A DNA stretch of 64,000 bases. Source: Tragulus kanchil (Eukaryota; Chordata; Mammalia; Artiodactyla; Tragulidae). Below the pieces are notes generated by a model. That model did not search any database. It saw only the letters and a list, made by a program, of their open reading frames with translations, and was not told the DNA's origin. Shown piece by piece: positions 1-11,068 of the stretch. How positions within the stretch are numbered: the first letter of the stretch is position 1; each line of letters opens with the position of its first letter. Position numbers and translations under genes: made by a program. The stretch spans positions 199,822,939 through 199,886,938 of the forward strand of contig JAIOJX010000032.1 in the NCBI GenBank assembly GCA_022376925.1, in the 5' to 3' direction.

Positions 1-1808
1 CCATAAAGGAAGCTCTATCCAAATTTCATGCACATGGACAAGTTATCAAGCCACCCTGCCTTTTGTTTCTCCCAAGGGACCATGATAGACCCCAAATGTG
101 TCTCTTGAACTCAAAGCACAGACTTCAGTAGTTACTATAGTCAGATCTGAAAAAGAAAGGAAAGTTCCTGTAAACTGTAGAGAGATGCAAAACAAGTTGT
201 CTGTTGCTCTGCTACCTAAACCTACATCCACAGGTAAAAGCAGATTTTCACAAGCTACCAGCATTCTGTCACACCTGGAGCTGTTCTCTGCAGTGCTGGC
301 TTGAGGCCCCTCCCTTGTACCAGTGATTCAAGAAGAACCTAAAGGCCACTTATCAAGAGACATAGTAGGGGAAGGAGACTAAATTCAATAATAACTATAT
401 GCCTATAGTTCTCCAAGCTTCTGATATTTCATAAACACAGAGGAAGTTTGTTTTGCCCCACATCAATTGGGGAGATTGCTACTGCTTTCTAGTAAAAGGA
501 AGCAAGTGCCATTCCAAATGAAACAGTTCTGGTTTAGAGGAAAAGAAAACCCTGAAACACTGTAGGATCTCACCACTCAAAATATGTTGAGAGACGAGCA
601 CTGTCAGCCTCACCTTGGGTCTTATAAAATGCAGTTTCTCAGGCCCCACCCAGACTAACTGAATCAGAAATGGAGGAAGGTCTCCCTGATAGTTGCCACA
701 CATACACACAATAAAAGACAATGAAAGAAGGAAGAAGGGATCTGCGAAGGGTGTGTGCTCATTCCCCAAATGTATCCCATAGGAGTGTTATTCCAGGTGA
801 TACCTTAGTCAGTCTCTGAGCATCAGTGGGCTGGAGTGACCTCTGCCATTTCACACCAATCCCCTAAAAAGCCTCTATGGATCTGTAAGTTGGCGAGGTC
901 TCTTAGTTGTGAGCTGTGTCAGGCCACATCATGGAGAGGGCATCCTCGGTGACCCTTTGCTCCAGGTGGCCCAGGGAAGCCCTGCCTCAGGACTCTGAGT
1001 CACCTGTACTCACTGCAGCTGCCTTGATAGGCCCTCTCCGAGGGCATGATTCATGAGATGAGCGGGATGCAGGCTTATTCTTTACAGGCCCATCAAGCTG
1101 TCGTACCTCCAGCAAACAGGAAGGTGCAGTGGCTGGGATTAGGATTGGCCTTCTCTGTTTATGGCCTGTTCCTGTTCATAAATTTGGAGCAGGAGGGCAG
1201 AGTGATTGCAGGTTGTTGTGGGGCTGGAAGGGGAGCAGGAGGTGGTGAAGGAGGAGGGATGTGGGCAATGCCGTGAAAAGCTAACGCGGAGCTGGTGCTC
1301 CCTCAAGGTCACTTTGCTTCTGCAGCAAAAAGAAAAAAAAAATTCTCATTTCCTACATTTCTGCACCATTATAGACACAGATTAGATAAAATTCTGGCCC
1401 TAAGAAAACTGCTGGGTTTTTCTTTTTTGGTTTCTTTTTTAAGATGCCATGGTGTTTATGAGGAGGCCTAACCAATGAAGCATAAAGTCACTAAAGGAGA
1501 TTTCTCGTTGGCTCAAGGGCTGCAAATCAAGAAGATGATTTGTTTTTCGTCTGATGATGGCTCCAGAAGGAAAGAATAGGAAGAAAAAGATCGGCACCGT
1601 GAGAGCAAAACCAAAAAAAAAGAAAACTAGAAGAGCTCATCAGAATGTCCAGAATTTGTCCAAAGATACTGTATAGCTAAGATAGTGTGGGATTCTACTC
1701 TCTGAGATTAAAAAATGTGGAAAGGCTTTTGTAAAGACACACTAACCATTGGCTTATTAACAACAAGCTGATTAATTTTATTAATGATAGTAGTAATTAC
1801 AGGAAGCA
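1..1808. other. unique non-coding DNA, nothing recognised
   Basis: No repeat family, exon, RNA gene or promoter is recognised here. Open frames are short (under about 100 codons), overlap one another on both strands and show no domain or coding-like composition. A few A-rich and purine-rich runs occur near 1326-1340 and 1570-1630. Confidence 0.6.
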
Positions 1809-2005
1809 TAAAACACTGAACTTGTGCCAGGCACTGTTACAGGTTCTCACCACACTGTCGCATTTAACCATCACCACGACAGGATAAAAAAGTCCAATTG
1901 TCATCCTGTTCATCTCACAGATAGAGAAAGGGAGGCTTAGGGCTGTGAAGTCACTTGGCCAAGGTCACAAAGCTAGTTGATAGCAAATCATTAAACTCAG
2001 GGGAT
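1809..2005 (-). mobile_element. MIR SINE (ancient)
   Basis: The segment reads like a MIR in reverse: a 'gtgccaggcactgtt' block, then a 'ctcacagatagagaaagg' block (the reversed conserved core), then 'cttggccaaggtcaca'. It is diverged and has no target-site duplication, as expected for a pre-eutherian insertion. Confidence 0.75.
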
Positions 2006-2666
2006 ACTGGCTCAAAATATGTGAATGTAATGACTGCCTTCATCAACTTCCTATTTCACATTTGGGGACAATCAGTCACTAAAGATGAAAATGCAATATG
2101 TTTCCTCAAAAAGAGTCAGAGATTTAAGTTGGAAGTCTGTCTTCAAAGAAGGCCTCACATTACTGAGCATAATTAAGAGGAAGGAAAAAAAAAAAAATCA
2201 GTGGTCTTATTTCTAAGGACACAAAAGCTAAGGCAATGGTTTTTCAGTCAGGAGTGATTTTGCCCCTTCGCACGGGGGGACCACTGATAATAGCGGTATG
2301 ATTAGTGTTGGTTTCACAACTGGGGGAGGGTGCTATTGGCAGCCAGCAGGTAGATTCCAGACATGAGGCTCAGTGTCGTACAAGGCACAGGACAGCTCCA
2401 CGACAAAAATGTATCCAGTCCAAAATGTCAGTAGTGCCAAGGTGGAGGAATCCTATAGCCATACTAGAATCAGAAAAGACCCTTCACACAGTAACTTGAA
2501 ATTTCTCTCAGTGAGAATGAACAGTCTCTCAACCTCATACTGCCATGCTATCAGAGACAGAAAAGACCTTTCACCACGCTTCACAGAACTGGAATCCTCA
2601 GGTGAAGCAGCCCGCGCACATTCACAAAGAGCCACGCCATGCTCTGCTGCCTGAGTGAAAGCAGCC

Positions 2667-4826
2667 CCGCATACCCTGCTGCCACCTCACGGGAGCTTTG
2701 TCCGCCCATGGCCAACACAACAAGGGCTGTCCCAGATCACAGCTCTCAAGACACCAGGGCCAAGTGACCGTCATCAAGTCCACTGCCGTATTTCCAACAC
2801 CTGGTACTTCTCAAAAATAAAGGATTTGAGAAAAGTGGGTAAGTGTGTACTTTCAAACCCTGCGAGTTGTTTTTCTAGCAGGCATCTTGCCAGGTCGAAG
2901 ACCGTAGAGGGTCACTGGGCAAACTGGCTTCATTCAGTCAAGCAAAGAGTCATCTACTAAAATCTTTGATCCTAATCCATGTTAACCCATACCCTTCCAG
3001 ACTTCTTGGCTCACAGTCTTGCTTTGCTCTCAAGTCTATGGGCTACTCCCAGTATTTAAAGTGGACATTTGTCAAGGATTCTAGACCACCAGTATAAACT
3101 AATGAACTGATGAACTGTAAAGATGCCAGTGAAAAGAGAATCCAGGGGGGGCAATAGATTTTAGGTGCTTATTAACCAATTCACTTGGTAGGGTTTAGAG
3201 AGAATTTATTATTTTTATGATAATTCTCACCATTTCATTTTCTTTAATTCCTATTTCATTGTCTGGCTGCCTGATTTAACAGAGGATTATTTTGAAAAGT
3301 AAATTCTTGATTAACTCTTTTTAAGAGGGAGAAAGCAATGAAATGGCATTTGTCTGTGCCGTACGTTCTGCGGCTTTATTGGGCTGCTTACTGAGTGGAA
3401 ATAAAAGATGTCTGACTTTGGCCAGCCATTCTACCGCAGGGATAATTAAACAAAATCTCACCAAAACAAGAAAAAGAAAAATCCCTTAGCTGCCTTTTGA
3501 GTCTTTTCTCCTGCATTCGTTGTTCCCTTTCCAAGACAACAGGGCAGACCATACCAATTCAGGAGAATTGGTAATAACCCAGGTGGCAGAACTTTATTGT
3601 TCCAGTGAGCAATCTTAGTGACTCCCAGCACAAAGGCACACTTGCCATATCTTGTCTAATTCCCAAACAACATTAGGGACAAAAAAGAAAGAAAAGGATA
3701 CTTTCTCCAAAGCTATTCTATATTTCAAAATTATCACGCCCATGTGCTGCCAAAGCACCGCATACCCTGCTGCCACCTCACGGGAGCTTTGTCCGCCCAT
3801 GGCCAACACAACAAGGGCTGTCCCAGATCACAGCTCTCAAGACACCAGGGCCAAGTGACCGTCATCAAGTCCACTGCCGTATTTCCAACACCTGGTACTT
3901 CTCAAAAATAAAGGATTTGAGAAAAGTGGGTAAGTGTGTACTTTCAAACCCTGCGAGTTGTTTTTCTAGCAGGCATCTTGCCAGGTCGAAGACCGTAGAG
4001 GGTCACTGGGCAAACTGGCTTCATTCAGTCAAGCAAAGAGTCATCTACTAAAATCTTTGATCCTAATCCATGTTAACCCATACCCTTCCAGACTTCTTGG
4101 CTCACAGTCTTGCTTTGCTCTCAAGTCTATGGGCTACTCCCAGTATTTAAAGTGGACATTTGTCAAGGATTCTAGACCACCAGTATAAACTAATGAACTG
4201 ATGAACTGTAAAGATGCCAGTGAAAAGAGAATCCAGGGGGGGCAATAGATTTTAGGTGCTTATTAACCAATTCACTTGGTAGGGTTTAGAGAGAATTTAT
4301 TATTTTTATGATAATTCTCACCATTTCATTTTCTTTAATTCCTATTTCATTGTCTGGCTGCCTGATTTAACAGAGGATTATTTTGAAAAGTAAATTCTTG
4401 ATTAACTCTTTTTAAGAGGGAGAAAGCAATGAAATGGCATTTGTCTGTGCCGTACGTTCTGCGGCTTTATTGGGCTGCTTACTGAGTGGAAATAAAAGAT
4501 GTCTGACTTTGGCCAGCCATTCTACCGCAGGGATAATTAAACAAAATCTCACCAAAACAAGAAAAAGAAAAATCCCTTAGCTGCCTTTTGAGTCTTTTCT
4601 CCTGCATTCGTTGTTCCCTTTCCAAGACAACAGGGCAGACCATACCAATTCAGGAGAATTGGTAATAACCCAGGTGGCAGAACTTTATTGTTCCAGTGAG
4701 CAATCTTAGTGACTCCCAGCACAAAGGCACACTTGCCATATCTTGTCTAATTCCCAAACAACATTAGGGACAAAAAAGAAAGAAAAGGATACTTTCTCCA
4801 AAGCTATTCTATATTTCAAAATTATC
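2667..4826. repeat. direct duplication 1, spacing 1091 bp
   Basis: Copy A is 2667-3735 and copy B is 3758-4826, near-identical and in the same orientation. A 22-bp filler (3736-3757) of no obvious origin separates them. The unit contains no recognised gene or transposon. This is one tile of the window-wide series and is probably an unmerged contig overlap. Confidence 0.95.
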
Positions 4827-4892
4827 TCCTAGTAAAACATTCCCCTATCCTACTTATTATATATACACAGGTTTTTGTTTGTTTGTTTTTAA

Positions 4893-5035
4893 TGAGAAAA
4901 TAGGGTATGAATTTTGGAGTCAGAATGAAATTTAAATCTGGTTCTATCACTCAGGATCTATTTGACCCTGAGTAAATGATTTAGTCTCAGTCTCACTTTC
5001 CTCATCTCTAAAACAGGGATAATGGAAAAACTCTG
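4893..5035 (+). mobile_element. MIR SINE (ancient)
   Basis: This is a diverged forward MIR: 'ttttggagtcagaa', then 'aaatctggttctatcac', then 'cctgagtaaatgattta', then 'tttcctcatctctaaaa'. These blocks match the order of the MIR 5' region and core. Confidence 0.7.
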
Positions 5036-5810
5036 GGTTAAGTATTCATCCAATAAGAGTGACTGTGAGTGGGACAAGACTCGGAATTTCAGTGATTGCA
5101 AGATGACCTCTTTAGGAATCAGGCCCAAGTTCAGCTATCGTGTTTACTGCTTAATGGAAAAAGAGCCATCTGCCTGGTAAGCCTTAAAGTTTTGCAGGTA
5201 TTCTTACCTGAAAATGGGGATCCAGTGGAATGATTTTCAGAGAACTGTCTGCTTGTAAGGAAGATGGACAGGCCCCCAAGACAACTGCTCTCTTTTCATA
5301 GAGGCAGCCACACAGGGAAGAGGAGTGAAAGGTTGTGTTCGGAAAAATGAAAAAGCTCTCTTCCCTTTCGCAAAGCTTTCCCTCCTCTGGTTTCCTTTTG
5401 TTAAGGTGATCTGTTTCACCACTTAGCTTTTCTTCTGTGTTCACTCTTTCTTCTGTTTTCACCTCCAGGCTTCTTTTAACATTTTCCTAGTGTCTCCTTA
5501 TTCTTCTAACCTTACCGGCTTCCCATTCTTCTTTTTAAGTATGCACTTGCTAAGGGACACCACAATTCACCGTGACAAACTTTAGAACATTAGGAGATCT
5601 GGCTATCCCCAGAATCATTATTTAATTTATACACATCTTTGTATTAAAATTAAGATTTGCAGTAGCACCTCTGCATGGTGAACATGATTTAGAGGCTATT
5701 CCTCTTTTCATCTTACCTTCATTATAAAACCTCACATGGCACCTTCCTGGGTAAGAGAGTAGTGATCTTCATTTTCTTTATTGAAACCCTCAAGAAGAAT
5801 CTAAGTTCAC
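5036..5810. other. unique non-coding DNA
   Basis: No recognisable repeat or coding signal. A minus-strand open frame near 5184-5462 has no domain and lacks support as a gene. Confidence 0.5.
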
Positions 5811-8185
5811 TTTAAAGTATTTTTATAATAACAATAATTTTAAGGACAGGAATATGGAGATACTGTAAACTCCCCCCCAAACCCCAAGTCCAGTCCTCTA
5901 TGAAAAGCTACCCTTATTCACAATACACCTTTTCTGCAAATGTGATTATCCATTGTAATTGTGGTATTATAATAGATCTGCTCCTTGATTTTAAATAAAA
6001 CATTTCTAAATGTAGCAGGTCACCTGAACTCTGTGACAACCTCCATGGATGAAAATATCTGCTAAAAACCAGGTTCTTTGACATATGCTGTTTCATTAAA
6101 AATTCTGAACCACAGATTATGATTTGCACTCCCCCAGCAAAGAAACAGAGATTCAAAGAGAAAAGGTGACAGTCATGTGCCTGAAATTTCAAAGGCTCTC
6201 AAAAAATGTTTACTAAACACACGGTCCAATTTCAACAGCTATTTACAAAGAAAAGTCATAAATGAAACTCAGGTCTTCTTCTGGCATGTCAATGTTTAGC
6301 CCACACAGTTTTATCTGTGTGTGCCTGTTTCTGCTGCGGCAAGAATGCTTTCCCCACTCTCTTTGTAAACCTTGTTTACTGTAAACCTACTATCCATTCA
6401 TTCTTCCTCCCCTACTTTATCTCCATAGTCACAGCAGCCTCCTCAAGTCCTTGTTAGAATATTGAACAAACTTTCCCTGGGATTAAATTTCTCCAGGAAG
6501 ATTTACTCACCCAAGGATTCCCTTGTTTATGAAACAGTTATTGGAGCTTACTCTGGGCAGGATCCTGAAAGTAGAGGCTAAACCAGTTAGGCAGATGCTA
6601 GCTCTCATTGAGTTTATATGGGGGGGCAGAGATGAGACAGGCAAAAAATCATCACAAAAGATGATCACTTTTGTAAGTGAAATCCTCAGGGTAGGGAGAT
6701 AGACAGTAACTGTGAAGAGCACTGGAGATGAACAGAATGCTCCTGGGGAGTGACATAACGATTTGAGGCAGGAGGAGGAGAAAAAAGGCGATGAGAGGAT
6801 CATGGAAAAGGCACTACAGGCAGGGACCTAGGTATGTCCTGGACTCGTGAAGCAGATCAGAATGCCTGGAGAGCACTGAGCAAAAGCACCAAGATGTGAG
6901 CTTGGCGGGCGGAACAGCTGACGTGCATCTCCTGCCAGAAGCAATGGTGTGATGCAGAATGTCTTTGCACTGATGCACCTCTAAGTTATCTCACAAACCT
7001 AAAAACAACCTTTAAAGTATTTTTATAATAACAATAATTTTAAGGACAGGAATATGGAGATACTGTAAACTCCCCCCCAAACCCCAAGTCCAGTCCTCTA
7101 TGAAAAGCTACCCTTATTCACAATACACCTTTTCTGCAAATGTGATTATCCATTGTAATTGTGGTATTATAATAGATCTGCTCCTTGATTTTAAATAAAA
7201 CATTTCTAAATGTAGCAGGTCACCTGAACTCTGTGACAACCTCCATGGATGAAAATATCTGCTAAAAACCAGGTTCTTTGACATATGCTGTTTCATTAAA
7301 AATTCTGAACCACAGATTATGATTTGCACTCCCCCAGCAAAGAAACAGAGATTCAAAGAGAAAAGGTGACAGTCATGTGCCTGAAATTTCAAAGGCTCTC
7401 AAAAAATGTTTACTAAACACACGGTCCAATTTCAACAGCTATTTACAAAGAAAAGTCATAAATGAAACTCAGGTCTTCTTCTGGCATGTCAATGTTTAGC
7501 CCACACAGTTTTATCTGTGTGTGCCTGTTTCTGCTGCGGCAAGAATGCTTTCCCCACTCTCTTTGTAAACCTTGTTTACTGTAAACCTACTATCCATTCA
7601 TTCTTCCTCCCCTACTTTATCTCCATAGTCACAGCAGCCTCCTCAAGTCCTTGTTAGAATATTGAACAAACTTTCCCTGGGATTAAATTTCTCCAGGAAG
7701 ATTTACTCACCCAAGGATTCCCTTGTTTATGAAACAGTTATTGGAGCTTACTCTGGGCAGGATCCTGAAAGTAGAGGCTAAACCAGTTAGGCAGATGCTA
7801 GCTCTCATTGAGTTTATATGGGGGGGCAGAGATGAGACAGGCAAAAAATCATCACAAAAGATGATCACTTTTGTAAGTGAAATCCTCAGGGTAGGGAGAT
7901 AGACAGTAACTGTGAAGAGCACTGGAGATGAACAGAATGCTCCTGGGGAGTGACATAACGATTTGAGGCAGGAGGAGGAGAAAAAAGGCGATGAGAGGAT
8001 CATGGAAAAGGCACTACAGGCAGGGACCTAGGTATGTCCTGGACTCGTGAAGCAGATCAGAATGCCTGGAGAGCACTGAGCAAAAAGCACCAAGATGTGA
8101 GCTTGGCGGGGGCGGAACAGCTGACGTGCATCTCCTGCCAGAAGCAATGGTGTGATGCAGAAGATGTCTTTTGCACTGATGCACC
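5811..8185. repeat. direct duplication 2, spacing 1200 bp
   Basis: Copy A is 5811-6979 and copy B is 7011-8185, with filler at 6980-7010 that shares its first bases with the sequence just upstream of copy A (near 5800). The copies look identical until the last ~100 bp of A. There A loses about six bases in small steps (A-run, G-run and T-run shortening near 6891, 6908 and 6958-6966), which looks like degraded sequence at a contig or read end. Confidence 0.95.
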
Positions 8186-8194
8186 ACTGGAGCC

Positions 8195-8290
8195 AAAAAC
8201 TGTTTTGTCCCTTACAAGCTGTGTGACCTTGGACAAACCTCTGAGTGTCTCTAATTCTAGTGTCCTATGAAGAAAAACTGGACATAAAGA
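8195..8290 (+). mobile_element. MIR fragment
   Basis: A 'caagctgtgtgaccttgga' block followed by 'aaacctctgagtgtctct' matches the MIR core in forward orientation. It is present in both copies of duplication 3 but absent from the truncated first copy near 6979. Confidence 0.55.
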
Positions 8291-8398
8291 AATAAATCAG
8301 TAAAAGTACAATGAATGGGAACTGTCTTGATCTAATCCAGAGTTGGCAAACTGTGGAGGAATGCAATCCATCAATGAATTATGTGTTCTGCTAATTCT

Positions 8399-8724
8399 TG
8401 AGAGTTCCTTGGACACCAAGGAGATCAAACCAGTCACTCCTACAGAAAAAGCAACACTAAATACTCATTGGAAGGACTGATGCTGAAGTCCCAGGACTTC
8501 AGCCACCTGGTACAAACAGCCGTCTCATTGGAAACACCCTAATGCTGAGAAAGGATGAAAGCAGGACAAGAAGGGGCTGAAAGGATGAGACGGTTAGATA
8601 GCATCACTGACTCAATGGACATGAGCTTGAGCAAACCCTGGGAAACAGTGAAAAACAGAGAAGCCTGGCATACTGTGGTCCATGGGATCCCGAAGAATCA
8701 GACATGACTTAGCAACTAAACAAC
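8399..8724 (+). mobile_element. BovB LINE 3' end
   Basis: Forward BovB 3' terminal segment. The order 'ccttggacaccaaggagatc', 'ggaaggactgatgctgaag', 'gatgagacggttagatagc', 'tcagacatgacttagcaac' follows the end of the BovB reading frame and tail. It is 5'-truncated and contains frame-breaking changes, so it is a dead copy. Confidence 0.85.
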
Positions 8725-9268
8725 GGCGCTGATAAACGCAAATTACCTAAAATTAGTTTTAAGTAAATAGGTTTTCTCAGTAGGTATGTCACCTGTAGTC
8801 CGTTGAGACAGTTATTGGAGCTTACTCTGGGCAGGATCCTGAAAGTAGAGGCTAAACCAGTTAGGCAGATGCTAGCTCTCATTGAGTTTATATGGGGGGG
8901 CAGAGATGAGACAGGCAAAAAATCATCACAAAAGATGATCACTTTTGTAAGTGAAATCCTCAGGGTAGGGAGATAGACAGTAACTGTGAAGAGCACTGGA
9001 GATGAACAGAATGCTCCTGGGGAGTGACATAACGATTTGAGGCAGGAGGAGGAGAAAAAAGGCGATGAGAGGATCATGGAAAAGGCACTACAGGCAGGGA
9101 CCTAGGTGTGTCCTGGACTCGTGAAGCAGATCAGAATGCCTGGAGAGCACTGAGCAAAAAGCACCAAGATGTGAGCTTGGCGGGGGCGGAACAGCTGACG
9201 TGCATCTCCTGCCAGAAGCAATGGTGTGATGGAGAAGATGTCTTTTGCACTGATGCACCACTGGAGCC

Positions 9269-9365
9269 AAAAACTGTTTTGTCCCTTACAAGCTGTGTGA
9301 CCTTGGACAAACCTCTGAGTGTCTCTAATTCTAGTGTCCTATGAAGAAAAACTGGACATAAAGAA
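9269..9365 (+). mobile_element. MIR fragment (second copy)
   Basis: Repeat of the MIR fragment at 8195-8290, carried by duplication 3. Confidence 0.5.
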
Positions 9366-9472
9366 ATAAATCAGTAAAAGTACAATGAATGGGAACTGTC
9401 TTGATCTAATCCAGAGTTGGCAAACTGTGGAGGAATGCAATCCATCAATGAATTATGTGTTCTGCTAATTCT

Positions 9473-9798
9473 TGAGAGTTCCTTGGACACCAAGGAGATC
9501 AAACCAGTCACTCCTACAGAAAAAGCAACACTAAATACTCATTGGAAGGACTGATGCTGAAGTCCCAGGACTTCAGCCACCTGGTACAAACAGCCGTCTC
9601 ATTGGAAACACCCTAATGCTGAGAAAGGATGAAAGCAGGACAAGAAGGGGCTGAAAGGATGAGACGGTTAGATAGCATCACTGACTCAATGGACATGAGC
9701 TTGAGCAAACCCTGGGAAACAGTGAAAAACAGAGAAGCCTGGCATACTGTGGTCCATGGGATCCCGAAGAATCAGACATGACTTAGCAACTAAACAAC
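9473..9798 (+). mobile_element. BovB LINE 3' end (second copy)
   Basis: Same element as 8399-8724, repeated by duplication 3 rather than independently inserted: its flanks are identical to those of the first copy. Confidence 0.85.
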
Positions 9799-9886
9799 GG
9801 CGCTGATAAACGCAAATTACCTAAAATTAGTTTTAAGTAAATAGGTTTTTCTCAGTAGGTATGTCACCTGTAGTCCGTTGAGACAG

Positions 9887-10380
9887 AGGAGCAGGCAGGC
9901 GGATGCCAGCATGGTTTACCTAAGGCTCGGCTCTAAGACAGAGCCACCTCAGCCTGCCACAGATGATCTGAAGGTTTGCAAGTATGCTGGGGCCTCTGCT
10001 CAGAATGGGGACTGGGGTTTGGCACCGTCACTACACTGCACTGACAAATGAGCAGGACACTCTCAAATGCTGACTGTTTTTCAAGTTCTAAAACTAGAAC
10101 TTATTTGACAATACATTGCATTCTTTCCTAAACCCAATTTATTATCCTCCTTACATCCACTAGAGACAGTATGGTACGCCCAGTCCTCAGCCATGAGCTG
10201 AAATAAAGAAATCACACTTCATGCCAAATAAAGATGAAGAAGTGTCCCAAGATCAATATAGAATCAGGAAAGAGAAAGTGGTGCAGCCAGCAATCCCCTC
10301 TGCCTGCAGCTCTGCTGACCAGTAAGGATTAAAGAAGCCTCTCCTTGGAATACATTGTGATGTAAGTAGGGTTCCCTCCT
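9887..10380. other. unique non-coding DNA
   Basis: Single-copy sequence between two repeat-rich blocks. Nothing recognised. Confidence 0.5.
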
Positions 10381-10590
10381 GGGGCTTCCCTGGTGACTCA
10401 GAAGGGAAAGAATCTGCCCACAATGAGGGAGATCCAGGTTTAATCCCTGGGTCAGAAAGATCCCCTGGAGAAGGGAATGGCTACCCACACCAGTATTCTT
10501 ACCTGGAGAATCCCATGGACAGAGGAGCCTGGGGGACTACAGTCCAAGGGGTCACAAAGAGTCAGACACGACTGAAGGACTAACACTTTC
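10381..10590 (+). mobile_element. Bov-tA SINE
   Basis: Forward Bov-tA with a tRNA-like head ('ggggcttccctggtgactca', then 'ggtttaatccctgggtca'), a middle 'cccctggagaagggaatgg', and the BovB-derived 3' end 'gtcagacacgactgaaggac'. Full length at about 210 bp and moderately diverged. Confidence 0.9.
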
Positions 10591-10873
10591 ACTTGCAGGG
10601 CTCCCTGCTACAAAGGAAAAAACGTACAGCACAAAGAAATAACTGGGATTTTGTAACACTTTTGGAAGATGAACAGAGTTACTCTTACCCCTAAAGAAAA
10701 TGAAACCATAATCAATCAAAATAATAACAACCTGGAGAATGGTAAAGAACGGTAAAGAAAGAATGGCAAAGAAAGCATGGATGTAGACTCAGAAATGTAA
10801 AGTCATTTTAAACAGTAAACCAGAAATATGATGGAAACATTGGTCCTATACAGAGAATCAAAATCTATTATTT

Positions 10874-11068
10874 TGGGTGGCTCAGATAGTAAAGAACCTG
10901 CAATGCAGGAAACCTGAGTTCAATCCCTGGGTTGGGAAGATCTGGAGAAGTGAATGGCAATCCACTGCAGTATTCTTATCTAGAGAATCCCATGGACGGA
11001 TGAGCCTGGCAGACTGCATGCAGTCCATAGGGCTACAAAGAGTCAGACATGACTGAGAGACTAAGCAG
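10874..11068 (+). mobile_element. Bov-tA SINE
   Basis: Forward Bov-tA ('ctcagatagtaaagaacctg', 'ttgggaagatctggagaag', 'gtcagacatgactgagaga'). It has lost a short internal segment around the 'gatcccctggag' region. Only about 280 bp from the previous Bov-tA, in the same orientation. Confidence 0.88.

Larger units (their letters stand above)
7734..9886. repeat. direct duplication 3, spacing 1074 bp
   Basis: Copy A is 7734-8807 and copy B is 8808-9886, abutting with ACAG microhomology at the seam. The first ~450 bp of the unit is also present in duplication 2, so this stretch occurs three times (from 6534, 7734 and 8808). The third copy carries point differences such as G for A near 9107 and G for C near 9232. 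Confidence 0.95.
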
